From Aquabacterium parvum (GTDB taxonomy: Bacteria; Pseudomonadota; Gammaproteobacteria; Burkholderiales; Burkholderiaceae_C): a stretch of 64,000 nucleotides of DNA. Every line of letters starts with the position of its first letter. Within the stretch, counting starts at the first letter, position 1. Both the position numbers and the translations under genes were made by a program. The DNA is taken from the NCBI RefSeq assembly GCF_001447195.1, contig NZ_LFRI01000260.1, positions 1 to 64,000 of the forward strand. The letters run 5' to 3'. The notes under the pieces were generated by a model that worked only from the letters and a program-made list of their open reading frames with translations, made no database searches and was not told the origin of the DNA. Of the stretch, positions 51,101 through 61,755 are shown in pieces.

Positions 51101-52294
51101 TTAAAGAGCGTTGCCGGGGGCGTCAAGCGTGAGCCTGAAGTCGAAACAAATGTGTGTGCCCTCGATGCGCACAAGGTCGGCGGCTGACGCAAACCGTACG
51201 CCATCGTCACGGTGCTCGATGCGCAACTCGAAGTCGCTTTGCCGAACCGATATCGTTGCCTTGAACTTTTTCGCCTTGTCCCCCGAGATCTTCAGCCCGG
51301 TTCCACGGCCATCATCGTCAACCTTGCTGATGCCACCCGAGGAAAAAACCTGCTTCAACAACGTGACGCCTGGGTGACCTTTCGCAGATGCAACCTTCTT
51401 GGCCACATCGGGGTAGCGCGCCTCAAGCACAGGCATCAAGGTTCCGACAATGCCGGCACCACTGTCTGATATGACGGCCTGGATTCTTCCGCTCGCCTTA
51501 TAGAACTGAAGTCCAGCAAGCCCCGGGGCTTGCGTGCCCGAGTGTTCAAGAACATTGCGATATAGCTCGTACAAGATGGTGCTGACCGCAACGGAATAGC
51601 TTTCGCCCGCACAACTCACGAAACTGCGCTCCAGCAGATCGGGCACCTCACGATCTTCCTTCGTTGGATCGATCGACCGAAGCTCCATGAGGCCATCATT
51701 GTTGCCCCTGAACTCCTGAGACCGGCCGCGCGAAGCCCGCTTGGGCAGCGCCTGAATCGCCCCATTCAAGTGGTCGAAAAACCCCAACCGGTCCAGATAG
51801 GTGTACGTGCTTCGTGACTCGGTGAAGTCAAGCACCACTGTCTTGCCCGCGTGAGCAAGTTGATTGCTGAGCGCCAGCAGTCGAGCCAGCGCATCCAGCA
51901 TCATGTGAGAGCCCTTTTTGAGGCTGAACACCACCCGCTGACACGGCGAGTCCAGCGGTGAACCAGCCTTGCTCAACAGTTTCTCGACGTCTCTGGCGGT
52001 CAGCCACTTCTTACCGTCAACTCCAAATTCAACCCGCAGCTCCGCTGGTGGCACCACTGACCAGCAGGAGGACTCGTCCTGATGGAATGTGTCCTTGTTC
52101 GCATGAAGCAACGCGTTGATGGTGGAGCGCTCTATGTCAAGGCGAGAAGCAATCGTTCTCGCCTTCAACCCTGGGTTTTGACTGACAAAGTCCCGAACGA
52201 TTTCTAGCATTTCCTCAAATGATATTCGCCCCGAGGCAGCCAAGCCGGGTACTGAACACACGGGCAGCCCAGCCCACTGGAAATTGCTGCCCAT
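51101..52294 (-). CDS. GHKL-type ATPase with N-terminal HTH
   Basis: 397 residues if the ATG at 52294 is used; no ribosome site there, so GTG at 52261 or ATG at 52210 are options. HTH: FVSQNPGLKARTIASRLDIE then RSTINALLHANKD. A middle domain (about 75-215) is unassigned. GHKL signs are LYELYRNVLEHSG (N-box), ISDSGAGIVGTL and DDGRGTGLKIS. Such ATPases pair with STAS proteins to control a partner. It is the first gene of the minus operon, 48 bases from the plus operon. Confidence 0.75.
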   Translation of the reverse strand: MGSNFQWAGLPVCSVPGLAASGRISFEEMLEIVRDFVSQNPGLKARTIASRLDIERSTINALLHANKDTFHQDESSCWSVVPPAELRVEFGVDGKKWLTARDVEKLLSKAGSPLDSPCQRVVFSLKKGSHMMLDALARLLALSNQLAHAGKTVVLDFTESRSTYTYLDRLGFFDHLNGAIQALPKRASRGRSQEFRGNNDGLMELRSIDPTKEDREVPDLLERSFVSCAGESYSVAVSTILYELYRNVLEHSGTQAPGLAGLQFYKASGRIQAVISDSGAGIVGTLMPVLEARYPDVAKKVASAKGHPGVTLLKQVFSSGGISKVDDDGRGTGLKISGDKAKKFKATISVRQSDFELRIEHRDDGVRFASAADLVRIEGTHICFDFRLTLDAPGNAL

Positions 52295-52342
52295 CGGTTA
52301 CGCTTTCGTCCACAAAGACAGCTGGCCGCAAGGGGAGAAATC

Positions 52343-55219
52343 GTGTCCAACAGCGCTCAAAGCATTTCCGCATTCCACGCCAAGTACTTCGCGTGGGAAC
52401 TGTCGCGCAAGCGGTCCTCCTCCGAAGAAGACCGACTTTCCCAATCGCTGTTCGACGCCAGCGTTGACCTGAATCCCCATCAGATCGATGCGGCGCTGTT
52501 CGCCTTGCAAAACCCGCTAAGCCAAGGTGTCATGCTGGCCGACGAGGTGGGGCTCGGCAAAACCATCGAAGCCTCACTGGTGATGTGTCAACTCTGGGCA
52601 GAGCGCCGCCGCCGCTTGCTGGTGATCTGCCCGGCAGCCCTCCGAAAGCAATGGGCGCAAGAGCTGTCAGACAAGTTCAGCTTGCCCGCCGAAGTGCTCG
52701 ATGCCCGTACGTGGGGACTGCTGCGCAAGGCCGGCGAGTTCGATCCGCTGAACCGAGATGTGATCAGCGTCATGTCGTACAACTTCGCGACGAGGATGGA
52801 AAAGCAGCTCGGCGCCATCCCATGGGACGTGGTGGTGATCGACGAAGCACACAAGCTCCGCAACGCCCACCGCAAAAGTCATGAAACCGGCCAATCGCTC
52901 AAACGCGCCTTGGCGGGCCGCAAAAAGCTCTTGCTGACAGCCACGCCCCTTCAGAACTCCCTGATGGAGCTGTATGGCCTGACTTCGCTGATCGACGAGA
53001 ACGTGTTCGGTGATGAGCGCAGCTTCCGCACCCGATACAGCCACAGTGATGGCGATCTGAATGCCCTGCGACAGCGCCTGAAGCCCTTCGTGCAACGCAC
53101 CCTGCGCCGTGACGTGCTGGAGTACGTGCCCTACACACAGCGCCATGCCCTGACCACGCCTTTTGCACCGAGCGACGCAGAGCAAGAGCTCTACGCCTGC
53201 ATCACGGCCTACCTGCAACGTGATTTCAGCTACGGCTTTCCGCTGCGACAGAAGCACCTGGTTTCACTGGTATTGCGCAAGTTGCTGGCCTCATCCACTG
53301 AAGCCGTGCTGGCTACGCTGCAAGGCATGCGCGCCCGCCTGCAAGCGCTGCTGAACGAGCAAAGCATTGACGAAGACTGGCTGGGCAAGCTGCTGGACGA
53401 CGAAGACCTCGAATCCGACTTGGTCGATGAGCTGGAGGCTGAGGATGAAGCCACCAGCGCCCCCGCAGCCGTGGACTTGGCCTTGCTGAAATCCGAGATC
53501 GCCGAGCTCGATCACTACATCGACTTGGCCAGCAAAGTGAGAGAAGACCAGAAATCTCACGCGCTGCTGCGAGCCCTTGATCAAGGCTTTGAGCGCATGG
53601 GCCAGATGGGGGCTGCGCGCAAAGCTGTCATCTTCACGGAATCACGACGCACCCAGGAGTACCTGGCGCGCTTCCTTGAGGCGCACGGCCATGCAGGCAA
53701 GGTGGTGACCTTCAGCGGTCAAAACCAGGGGGCGGGCAGCAACGGCATTTACCAGCGCTGGTTGGCCCGTCATGTCGGGTCTGACCGTGTCACAGGCTCA
53801 CCGGCCGTCGACCGACGCACCGCCTTGATTGACCACTTCCGCGAGCAGGCAGACATCCTCATTGCCACAGAGGCCGCTGCCGAGGGTGTGAACCTCCAGT
53901 TCTGCTCGCTAGTTGTCAATTACGACCTGCCCTGGAACCCTCAACGCGTTGAGCAGCGCATTGGCCGCTGCCACCGCTATGGCCAGAAGTTCGATGTGGT
54001 GGTCATCAACTTCCTGAACCAACGCAACGAAGCCGACCAGCGCGTGCTGGAGCTGCTGCAAGACAAATTCCACCTGTTTGACGGCGTGTTCGGCGCTTCA
54101 GACCAGATCCTGGGTCGCATCGAAAGCGGCATCGACTTTGAACGCCGCATTGCCGAGATCTACGACCAATGCCGCAGCCCCCAAGCCATCGAGGCCGCCT
54201 TTGCGCAGTTGCGAGCGGAGCTGGACGCTGACATCCAAGCGCGCATGCAGGAAACCGAACGCCTGTTGCTGGAGCATTTCGACGCCGACATCCATGACCG
54301 CCTTCGCACGCACCGCGAACGCGCCGAGTCGCAGCTCGACCGCGTTTCGCGCCTGTTCTGGCTGCTCACTCAGCATGTCTTGCATGGCCGGGCTCGCTTC
54401 GATCTGAACAAACTGTCATTCGATCTGCCTGAGCCGCCAGTGGCCGCCGCTCCACCAGGCACCTACCAACTGATCCGCAAAGGTGACTCGGTGGCGGAGA
54501 AGGTGCTGGAACACGCCCGGGTGTACCGCCTGACCCACCCCCTTGGCGAGTACGTGCTCGACCAGGGTCGAAACACCGCCACACCCCAGGCATTGCTGCG
54601 TTTTGAATACCGCTCAGCCAAGCCCCGCATCAGCGTGGTGGAGCAATTGGCCGGCAAGGGGGGCTGGTTGCAACTGAATTTGCTGGAACTGGACAGCTTT
54701 CAACGCGAAGAACATCTGGTGTTCACGGGCTGCACCGATGATGACCAGGTGCTGGATCAGGAAACCTGCGAGAAGCTCTTTCAGCTGACTGCCAGCGTAG
54801 CCCCGATTGACCTGCCGGTGCCCAACACCTTGCAAGGCAATGCACGCCGGCAACTGGACGCGGCGCTCAGCCGTGCCCTGGAGCAAAACGACAAGTTCTT
54901 CCAGCAGGAACGCGACAAACTGGATGCCTGGGCCGAGGACCGCATCTTTGCTGCGGAGCAAGCCCTTGAGGACACCAAACTCAAACTCAAGGCCCTCAAG
55001 CGCCAGGCACGTCTGGCCACCAGCATGGACGAAGCCCGCAGACTGCAGGACGAGACGCGAAAGGTGGAAGGTGATCAACGCCGTCAGCGACAAGACATCT
55101 TCGCCGTGGAAGACGAGATCGAAGCTCGCCGTGATGCGCTGATCGACGCGCTGGAAAAACGCCTGCACCGCGCCAGCCACACCCGCCACCTCTTCACCAT
55201 TCGGTGGGAAGTGGCCTGA
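52343..55219 (+). CDS. RapA-like SNF2 helicase of a defence operon
   Basis: 958 residues from GTG at 52343 with AAGGGGAGAAATC upstream. Walker A is DEVGLGKTIEA (about 65-75), box II is VVIDEAHKLRN (about 164-175), and the C-terminal lobe has ATEAAAEGVNLQFCSLVVNY and QRIGRCHRYGQ (motif VI). The end 800-958 is a charged coiled coil. Such SNF2 proteins appear in DISARM and other restriction-linked systems. It starts the plus operon. Confidence 0.85.
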   Translation: MSNSAQSISAFHAKYFAWELSRKRSSSEEDRLSQSLFDASVDLNPHQIDAALFALQNPLSQGVMLADEVGLGKTIEASLVMCQLWAERRRRLLVICPAALRKQWAQELSDKFSLPAEVLDARTWGLLRKAGEFDPLNRDVISVMSYNFATRMEKQLGAIPWDVVVIDEAHKLRNAHRKSHETGQSLKRALAGRKKLLLTATPLQNSLMELYGLTSLIDENVFGDERSFRTRYSHSDGDLNALRQRLKPFVQRTLRRDVLEYVPYTQRHALTTPFAPSDAEQELYACITAYLQRDFSYGFPLRQKHLVSLVLRKLLASSTEAVLATLQGMRARLQALLNEQSIDEDWLGKLLDDEDLESDLVDELEAEDEATSAPAAVDLALLKSEIAELDHYIDLASKVREDQKSHALLRALDQGFERMGQMGAARKAVIFTESRRTQEYLARFLEAHGHAGKVVTFSGQNQGAGSNGIYQRWLARHVGSDRVTGSPAVDRRTALIDHFREQADILIATEAAAEGVNLQFCSLVVNYDLPWNPQRVEQRIGRCHRYGQKFDVVVINFLNQRNEADQRVLELLQDKFHLFDGVFGASDQILGRIESGIDFERRIAEIYDQCRSPQAIEAAFAQLRAELDADIQARMQETERLLLEHFDADIHDRLRTHRERAESQLDRVSRLFWLLTQHVLHGRARFDLNKLSFDLPEPPVAAAPPGTYQLIRKGDSVAEKVLEHARVYRLTHPLGEYVLDQGRNTATPQALLRFEYRSAKPRISVVEQLAGKGGWLQLNLLELDSFQREEHLVFTGCTDDDQVLDQETCEKLFQLTASVAPIDLPVPNTLQGNARRQLDAALSRALEQNDKFFQQERDKLDAWAEDRIFAAEQALEDTKLKLKALKRQARLATSMDEARRLQDETRKVEGDQRRQRQDIFAVEDEIEARRDALIDALEKRLHRASHTRHLFTIRWEVA

Positions 55220-55243
55220 CGTGTTATCGAAATAGAATTTCGT

Positions 55244-55350
55244 CGACACATGCTGCCCCATGTGTCGATTTCAACGACACGACGCCGAAATATGTCGCCG
55301 TTTTAGATAAACAACGACATGATGTGGTTGTTGTGTCGTCAGTTTCGACA
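55244..55350. promoter_or_regulatory. Array of CGACA/TGTCG half-sites before fic
   Basis: Seven half-sites alternate in direction: 55244, 55263, 55275, 55293, 55315, 55334, 55346. The 19- and 12-base spacings of the first three recur in the last three, exactly 71 bases away. CGACACATG/CATGTGTCG (55244-55252, 55259-55267) is a perfect palindrome. AT-rich DNA lies between. This is a strong operator candidate for a regulator of the fic-mod part of the operon. Confidence 0.65.
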
Positions 55351-55363
55351 CTGAAAACCACTC

Positions 55364-56512
55364 ATGAACGCTCCCGAGGCCGTTTGGCGGCCTGATGCCC
55401 CTTACAACCAACTGCCGCCCCTGCCTCCCTTGCAGGAGGTGGAGACAAAAGCCGTGCTGCGCGCCTGTATCACGGCTCGCGCTGCATTGGCTGAATTGAA
55501 GCAGGCGGCAGAGCTGATCCCGAACCAGACCATGCTGATCAACACGATCCCGCTGCTGGAGGCCAAGGACAGCTCGGAGATTGAGAACATCGTCACCACC
55601 ACCGACCAGCTATTCCAGCATGCACAGGGCGATGGCGCTGCGGACCACGCCACCAAAGAGGCGCTGCGTTACCGATCTGCACTGCACCGAGGCTTTCATG
55701 CCCTGCGGACTCGCCCCCTGTGCACCGCCACGGCGGTGGAGATTTGCCGCACCCTCAAAGGTGCCGACATGGACATCCGACGTACGCCTGGCACGCAACT
55801 GGCCAATGACCGCACCGGCGAGGTGATCTACACCCCGCCCGACGGCGAGGCCCTGCTGCGTGACCTGCTGGCCAACTGGGAGCGCTACCTGCATGGGCAG
55901 CCCGAGTTGGACCCGCTCATTCGCATGGCGGTAGGGCACTACCAGTTCGAGGCCATTCACCCCTTCATTGACGGCAACGGCCGCACGGGGCGGGTGCTCA
56001 ACATCCTGTACCTGATCGAGTCCGGGCTGCTGAACCTGCCGATCCTCTACCTGAGCCGACACATCATCACCCACAAAGCTGACTACTACCGCCTGCTGCT
56101 GAGCGTGACCCGCGAGCAGGACTGGGAGCCTTGGGTGCTGTTCATGCTCCAAGCCGTGGAGGCCACCGCGCAGTGGACCACGGCCAAGATCGGCGCCATC
56201 CGCCAACTGGCAGAGCACACCACCGAGCACGTCCGCACCCACCTGCACAAGATCTACAGCCGCGAGCTGGTGGATGTGGTGTTCGAACAGCCCTACTGCC
56301 GCATTGCCAACCTGGTCGACAAGGGCGTGGCCCAACGCCAGGCGGCATCCCGATACCTGAAGGAGCTGGCCGCCCTGGGCGTGCTGCGCGAAACGCAGGT
56401 GGGCAAAGAGAAGCTGTTCATCCATCCCAAGCTGATGCAGTTGCTGACCCGGGACAGCAACCACTTCACGCCCTACTCAACGACAGGGCTGCCCCTGCAC
56501 ATCAAGCCATGA
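55364..56512 (+). CDS. Fic-domain AMP-transferase (class II) with C-terminal HTH-like end
   Basis: 382 residues. [12 protein letters not shown] (199-210) is the complete Fic active site, with SSEIEN (70-75) in the (S/T)xxxE(G/N) inhibitory motif, so it is a self-inhibited class II Fic. It transfers AMP from ATP to a protein target. The last 100 residues ([20 protein letters not shown]) look like a winged helix, as in SoFic-type proteins. The overlapping ATGA with the methyltransferase gene shows coupling. Target unknown. Confidence 0.85.
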   Translation: MNAPEAVWRPDAPYNQLPPLPPLQEVETKAVLRACITARAALAELKQAAELIPNQTMLINTIPLLEAKDSSEIENIVTTTDQLFQHAQGDGAADHATKEALRYRSALHRGFHALRTRPLCTATAVEICRTLKGADMDIRRTPGTQLANDRTGEVIYTPPDGEALLRDLLANWERYLHGQPELDPLIRMAVGHYQFEAIHPFIDGNGRTGRVLNILYLIESGLLNLPILYLSRHIITHKADYYRLLLSVTREQDWEPWVLFMLQAVEATAQWTTAKIGAIRQLAEHTTEHVRTHLHKIYSRELVDVVFEQPYCRIANLVDKGVAQRQAASRYLKELAALGVLRETQVGKEKLFIHPKLMQLLTRDSNHFTPYSTTGLPLHIKP

Positions 56513-59500
56513 GCCAACAAAAACAACGATTTGTGGAACTGCTGGAAGAGCTCTTTCAGCTGAATCAACCCGAGCTGGATTTCGGTCTGTACCGCATCCT
56601 GCACGCCCGCAGCCAAGAGATCCGCGCTTTCATGAACGGCGAGCTGGCCACCGAGATTGACCAGGCCTTTGCCGGTCAGGCCGTTCAAAGCGCGCACGAG
56701 CTGCTGCAAGCCGCCAAACAAAAGGTGCTGGACGACCTGGCTGACGATGCCTTCGATGCGGCAGGCGAGCTCAAGCCCGAGTACCGCAACACCAAGATTG
56801 GCAAGGACTACCTTCAAGCCCAGCAAGCAGCCCGCGAGGGCAGCGGCCCTCTGTCGGACCAGGCTCAGGTGTATGACCACCTGTACCGCTTCTTCTCACG
56901 CTACTACGACAAGGGCGACTTCATGTCGAAGCGCTACTTTGTGGCGGAGAACGATCAACGCGCCGCCCCCTATGCCGTGCCCTACGACGGGCGTGAGGTG
57001 ATGCTGCACTGGGCCAACAAGGACCAGTACTACATAAAAAGCAGCGAACACCTGAGCAACTACAGCTTTGACTTGACCGAGGCCCTGCGCTTGGAAGCCC
57101 AGCGCCAAGGCAAGGGCCAGGAGCTGGACTTTGGCGGCGAAGCAGGCTTAAGGGCGATGAAGGTTCACTTCCGCCTGGCTGCAGCCACAGAGGGCGAGCA
57201 CAACAATGTCAAGGAAAGCCAAGACCGCTTCTTCTTGATCCATGCGGGCGAGCCCATCAAATTCGAAACCGATAGCCAAGGCCAGGTTGAACTGGTGGTG
57301 CAGTTTGAGTACCGGCCGGACCCTGACAAAACTGGGCAAGCCAACACCTGGCAACAGCAAAAGCTGGCAGAGGCAGCTCAAACCGTGTTTCAGGCGCTGC
57401 AGACAGCCGCCCCCAGCGAAGCCAAGGCGGAGGCCTATGCACGCGGTTTGGGCAGTCTGAGCCCCACAGAAAAGCGCCCTGACCGCACGGTGTTGGCCAA
57501 GTACATGGCTCAGTTTGCTGACCGCAACACCATGGACTACTTCATTCACAAGGACCTCGGCGGGTTCTTGCGACGCGAGCTGGACTTCTACATCAAGAAC
57601 GAAGTCATGCGACTGGATGACATTGAGTCGGCCCAAGCGCCACGGGTTGAGGCGTACCTGGGCAAGCTGCGTGTCTTGCGCAAGATCGCCCGCCGGGTTG
57701 TCGACTTCCTTGCACAGCTGGAGGACTTTCAAAAGGAACTGTGGCTCAAGAAACGGCTGGTGCTTCAATCAAAATGGCTTTTCTCTCTTTGGAGGTTACC
57801 GGATGGATTGGTTGAGCGAGTAATTTCAGACATCACAGCGCCCCACAAGCAACCACACGGCCAAATAAGCGCATGGAATCTTGTTATCGGGCGCGATAGT
57901 CAACTTACGACTCAGAGCATTACAAAAGAATTCTTTGCCAAGCATCCATCATTGATGCTCGACACATCAACTCTCGACGAGGATTTGTCTGACGACATCA
58001 TTTCCGCTATTGGTCAAATCAACGATCTAAACGAGTCTACTGACGGAGTCCTGATCAAGAGCGAGAACTTCCAAGGCCTACGCTTCATAACTCCGACGCT
58101 TGCTAGCACAATACAAGCCGTATACATCGATCCACCCTATAACACGGGCTCTGATGGATTTATATACAAAGACTCGTTCAAATCATCTTCATGGCTATCC
58201 ATGATGGCGGATCGCCTCCGCGCGAGCAAGGCATCGCTGAAAGATTCAGGCGTAATCTTCTGCAGCATAAACGAGATCGAACGAAATTCGCTCGAACTAC
58301 AAATGAAGGACACGTTTGGCCCGGAAAACTTTGTTGCCGAGCTGGTGTGGGCCCGAGACACAGTAAGCAACAACTCTCCAACGTACTCAAAAAGTCACGA
58401 ATACATTCTGGTCGCCGCAAAAAACCTTGCCGCCATTCAGGGCGACAAGAGAATGTTTAGAGAACGAAGAAGTGGCCTTGATGAAGTTCAGGAACTAGTC
58501 GCCGAACTTGAAGGAAAAGATTGCGCAGTTGCAGAAATCGAGGGAAAGCTCGCCGAGCTTTACAAAGCCCATAAGAGTGCTCATCTTGCCGAGGCACAGG
58601 CCAACGGAATCAGCAAAGATGAAGCGGAAAAAACCGATCCTTGGAAGGGAATATATCCTTACAAGTTTGCTGAGTTTAGGGATGCTAACGGCAAGCTGAT
58701 CGAAGACGCTCAATCAAAACCTGTTGGCGGAAAGATCTGGATCTTCCGAGAGGTTGAACCTTCGATGCCGTCCGGCAAGCAATCCGACTCGATTAAAGAT
58801 GGCTCTTCTACAAACTATCGTTTTTACAAGCCAGTTGACCCCAAGACAGGAATCCAGCATAGCCACCCCAAACGGGGGTGGGCATTCCCATATGCGCCTG
58901 AACCCGGAAGAAACTCTTTCTTAGAGCTGCTCGGGGACGCTCGCATCGTTTTCAAAAAAGAAGGAACCATTCCACAACAAAAGTACTTCCTACACGAGGT
59001 GGAGACTGTAGTATCGACAAGCGTGATTAGGCAATACTCGGATGGCGAGCCTAAACTCGAGCAACTTTTCGGCCAAAAGGGGCTGATTGACAACCCTAAG
59101 CCCCCTGCATTGATTGAGAAGATAATTGCTCAGACAACACAATCTGGCGACTATGCGATGGATTTCTTCGCAGGGTCCGGAACCACTGGCCAGGCAGTTA
59201 TTGATTTAAATAGAAAAACAAGAACCAAACGCAAGTTTGTTCTCATGGAAATGGGCTCACACTTCGACAGCGTACTTTGCCCAAGAATTCAGAAATGCAT
59301 TCTCTCGCCAGAATGGGAGAATGGAGCCCCACGAAACATCGAATCAGATTTGAGCTCCAGAAGTTTCACGCCTTCAATTATTAAAGTCATAGAGCTTGAA
59401 AGTCTGGAAGACACTTTTGGAAGCCTACACAACCCGCAAGAAATTACCACCCACGCAAACACCCCAAAGGACTTTCAACGCGATTTCTTGCTAAAGTACT

Positions 59501-60054
59501 GGCTAAAGACGGAGTATCAGAGCTTCAATCGGCCCCTCAGCTTGGCCGGCCTGATGGATCCGTTTGTTCCTGCAAGACTTGCGACCTCCAGCAAGGAAAA
59601 GCGAGTCAACATAATGGAAACATTTAACTGGCTTATTGGACTCAGGGTTTCCATGATTGACAAGCCGCGCCGATACTCTATCGATTTAACCCATGAAGTT
59701 GATCCGGATTTGCCGGACGATCAAGGTACTAGATGGAAATGCACCGGCATCGATGAAACAGTTACGGGTGAGTTCACCTTCAGAATGATTGAGGGCTATG
59801 TACTTACCGTTCCCGGTGATGACCTCTCGCGTGAGCGCGTATTGGTGATCTGGCGGAAGCTCACGGGCGACGTCGGCCGTGACCAAGCTGCACTAGAGGC
59901 TTGGCTGAGCAAGATGAAGATCAACCCTCGCGATACCGACTTCGCCACCATCTACGTGAATGGCAGCCACGCGCTCAATACCGATGGCTCGGCAGGCACG
60001 CGGGTGTGCATGATTGAAGAGACCTTTGCCCAGCGCATGTGGGAGGACTGCTGA
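56509..60054 (+). CDS. Type III-like (beta-class) DNA adenine methyltransferase
   Basis: 1181 residues from the ATG at 56509. [15 protein letters not shown] (about 541) comes before [12 protein letters not shown] (about 886), the beta-class order used by type III Mod subunits. The first 480 residues (helical, GC-rich) and the last 60 are unlike the middle. Between about 57765 and 59830 the DNA is clearly AT-rich and codons change, so the recognition and catalytic core was probably exchanged. A type III-style Res-like helicase follows downstream. Modifies N6 of adenine, presumably. Confidence 0.85.
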   Translation: MSQQKQRFVELLEELFQLNQPELDFGLYRILHARSQEIRAFMNGELATEIDQAFAGQAVQSAHELLQAAKQKVLDDLADDAFDAAGELKPEYRNTKIGKDYLQAQQAAREGSGPLSDQAQVYDHLYRFFSRYYDKGDFMSKRYFVAENDQRAAPYAVPYDGREVMLHWANKDQYYIKSSEHLSNYSFDLTEALRLEAQRQGKGQELDFGGEAGLRAMKVHFRLAAATEGEHNNVKESQDRFFLIHAGEPIKFETDSQGQVELVVQFEYRPDPDKTGQANTWQQQKLAEAAQTVFQALQTAAPSEAKAEAYARGLGSLSPTEKRPDRTVLAKYMAQFADRNTMDYFIHKDLGGFLRRELDFYIKNEVMRLDDIESAQAPRVEAYLGKLRVLRKIARRVVDFLAQLEDFQKELWLKKRLVLQSKWLFSLWRLPDGLVERVISDITAPHKQPHGQISAWNLVIGRDSQLTTQSITKEFFAKHPSLMLDTSTLDEDLSDDIISAIGQINDLNESTDGVLIKSENFQGLRFITPTLASTIQAVYIDPPYNTGSDGFIYKDSFKSSSWLSMMADRLRASKASLKDSGVIFCSINEIERNSLELQMKDTFGPENFVAELVWARDTVSNNSPTYSKSHEYILVAAKNLAAIQGDKRMFRERRSGLDEVQELVAELEGKDCAVAEIEGKLAELYKAHKSAHLAEAQANGISKDEAEKTDPWKGIYPYKFAEFRDANGKLIEDAQSKPVGGKIWIFREVEPSMPSGKQSDSIKDGSSTNYRFYKPVDPKTGIQHSHPKRGWAFPYAPEPGRNSFLELLGDARIVFKKEGTIPQQKYFLHEVETVVSTSVIRQYSDGEPKLEQLFGQKGLIDNPKPPALIEKIIAQTTQSGDYAMDFFAGSGTTGQAVIDLNRKTRTKRKFVLMEMGSHFDSVLCPRIQKCILSPEWENGAPRNIESDLSSRSFTPSIIKVIELESLEDTFGSLHNPQEITTHANTPKDFQRDFLLKYWLKTEYQSFNRPLSLAGLMDPFVPARLATSSKEKRVNIMETFNWLIGLRVSMIDKPRRYSIDLTHEVDPDLPDDQGTRWKCTGIDETVTGEFTFRMIEGYVLTVPGDDLSRERVLVIWRKLTGDVGRDQAALEAWLSKMKINPRDTDFATIYVNGSHALNTDGSAGTRVCMIEETFAQRMWEDC

Positions 60055-60055
60055 C

Positions 60056-61147
60056 ATGGCCAAGCTAGGACGGCTTCAACACATCAAGCTGGAGGGATTT
60101 CGCTCGATCCGCAAGCTCGACTTAGAGCTGGCACCGCTGAACATCCTGATTGGCCCCAACGGGGCCGGCAAATCCAACTTCATCAGCTTCTTCAAGTTCA
60201 TGAACAAGCTGCTCCAGAAAGACTTGCAGTTGCACATCCAGCAATTGGGAGGAGCAGACAGGGTGCTGCACTTCGGTCGGAAAACAACGGAGCTGTTAAG
60301 CATCGACCTTCATTTCTCCCCGAACGGTTACGAGGCGGAGCTGGTTCCAACGCAAGAAGGGCGGCTTATTTTCAGGTCCGAACACGCACTTTTCTTCGGC
60401 AATGAGGCAGGGTACTACGGAGGAACAAAGCGTCGAACTTTGGCAAAAGCTGGATCAGATGAGTCTGCGCTGCCAGACCCCGGCAACTCTTCGCCTCAGT
60501 CATTTGTAGCAAGGTACTTGTCGGACTGGAAGGTTTATCACTTTCACGACACTAGCGATTCAGCGAAGGTGAAAGGGAGCTACAGCATTTATGCGTCAGA
60601 GCGTTTGATGCCGCAAGGAGAAAACTTGGCAGCGTTTTTATACGCAATCAAGGGCTCACCCGCATACGCGAGGATCGTCAGCACCATTCAACGCGTAGCA
60701 CCGTTCTTTCAAGACTTCATTTTCCAAGTGGAGCCGAACGATCTGATTAGGTTGCGCTGGAAACATAAAGGTAGTGACGACTACTTTGATGCCACGATGC
60801 TTTCCGACGGGACCTTGCGGTTTATCTGCTTGACTACGCTCCTCTTGCAACCAGAGTTGCCAACAATACTTCTGTTGGATGAGCCCGAGTTGGGCTTGCA
60901 TCCGTTTGCAGTCCAACTATTGGCAGCCATGATGCGGTCGGCCAGCCACTCCACGCAGATCATCGCCTCGACGCAGTCAGTCACATTGGCCAACGAGTTT
61001 GGATGGGAAGACCTGGTTGTGGTGGACCAGAAGAACAACGAATCGCTTTTCCGCCGGCTCAAGGAAGATGAAGTCAAGGCTTGGCTTGACGACTACAAGG
61101 TCGGCGACCTTTGGGAAAAGAACGTGCTGGGAGGCACACCAGAATGA
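60056..61147 (+). CDS. AAA/ABC-type ATPase (AAA_15/21-like)
   Basis: 363 residues from the ATG at 60056, one base after the previous stop. Walker A LIGPNGAGKSN (about 31-41); Walker B ILLLDEPELGLHP (about 272). The SMC-like signature LSDGTLRFICL and STQSVTLANEF (H-loop region) follow. It is an OLD/RecF-like ATPase. Its ATGA overlap with the DUF4276 gene suggests a two-protein unit. The middle (60290-60800) is AT-richer than the ends. Confidence 0.8.
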   Translation: MAKLGRLQHIKLEGFRSIRKLDLELAPLNILIGPNGAGKSNFISFFKFMNKLLQKDLQLHIQQLGGADRVLHFGRKTTELLSIDLHFSPNGYEAELVPTQEGRLIFRSEHALFFGNEAGYYGGTKRRTLAKAGSDESALPDPGNSSPQSFVARYLSDWKVYHFHDTSDSAKVKGSYSIYASERLMPQGENLAAFLYAIKGSPAYARIVSTIQRVAPFFQDFIFQVEPNDLIRLRWKHKGSDDYFDATMLSDGTLRFICLTTLLLQPELPTILLLDEPELGLHPFAVQLLAAMMRSASHSTQIIASTQSVTLANEFGWEDLVVVDQKNNESLFRRLKEDEVKAWLDDYKVGDLWEKNVLGGTPE

Positions 61148-61755
61148 AGCGCCTGGGGATCAGCGTTGAGGGAACGACCGAACGCGAGTTCGTGAGCCGA
61201 GTACTTCGCCCTCATTTGTGCAACCACGGATGGGTAAACGTCTCAGCGGTCGACATCAAAGGCAATGTGAGCCTGGACAAGATCGAGCACGCCCTTCGCC
61301 CATTGCTGGGCGGTTTTCAGCACGTCACCACGCTCTACGACTTCTACGGGTTCAAACGGAAAGGGCACGCAGATGTGGTTGCGTTGGAGACGATGATCGC
61401 CGAACGGGTGGACGCAGAATGGCGGCATCGCTTCACGCCGTATGTCCAACTGCATGAGTTCGAAGCATTACTCTTCGTCAACCCCACTTGTGCAAACGAC
61501 TGGCTTCAGGGCAAGCCTGCCCAGCTTGCGGCGCTGCAGGCAGCACTCGCTGAGTGCGGTGAGCCTGAAGCGATCAATGACCGGCCCGAAACCAGCCCCT
61601 CACACCGGCTCAAGGCACAGTATCCGCACTTCGACAAGAAGCTGCATGGCCCCGACATCGTGGAGTTGACAGGGCTGCCCGCCATCCGCCAAGCATGCCC
61701 TCGCTTTGATCGATGGATCACACAACTCGAACAACTGGGCCAGCAAGCGGCATGA
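61144..61755 (+). CDS. DUF4276 (TOPRIM-like) protein
   Basis: 203 residues. MKRLGISVEGTTEREFVSRV then VTTLYDFYGFKRKG, QLHEFEALLFVNP and FDKKLHGPDIVELTG match DUF4276, a family with a degenerate TOPRIM-like fold (E in SVEGTTE, D in YDFYG). Paired with an AAA ATPase, it looks like PARIS or OLD-type effector units, in which the ATPase gates a TOPRIM nuclease. Nuclease activity is inferred. Confidence 0.8.
   Translation: MKRLGISVEGTTEREFVSRVLRPHLCNHGWVNVSAVDIKGNVSLDKIEHALRPLLGGFQHVTTLYDFYGFKRKGHADVVALETMIAERVDAEWRHRFTPYVQLHEFEALLFVNPTCANDWLQGKPAQLAALQAALAECGEPEAINDRPETSPSHRLKAQYPHFDKKLHGPDIVELTGLPAIRQACPRFDRWITQLEQLGQQAA

Noticed and set aside
56131-56508. Upstream extension of the methyltransferase frame into fic
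   Set aside because: The 126 extra codons are an out-of-frame shadow of the Fic C-terminus; the ATG at 56509 overlaps the Fic stop and starts a sensible protein.
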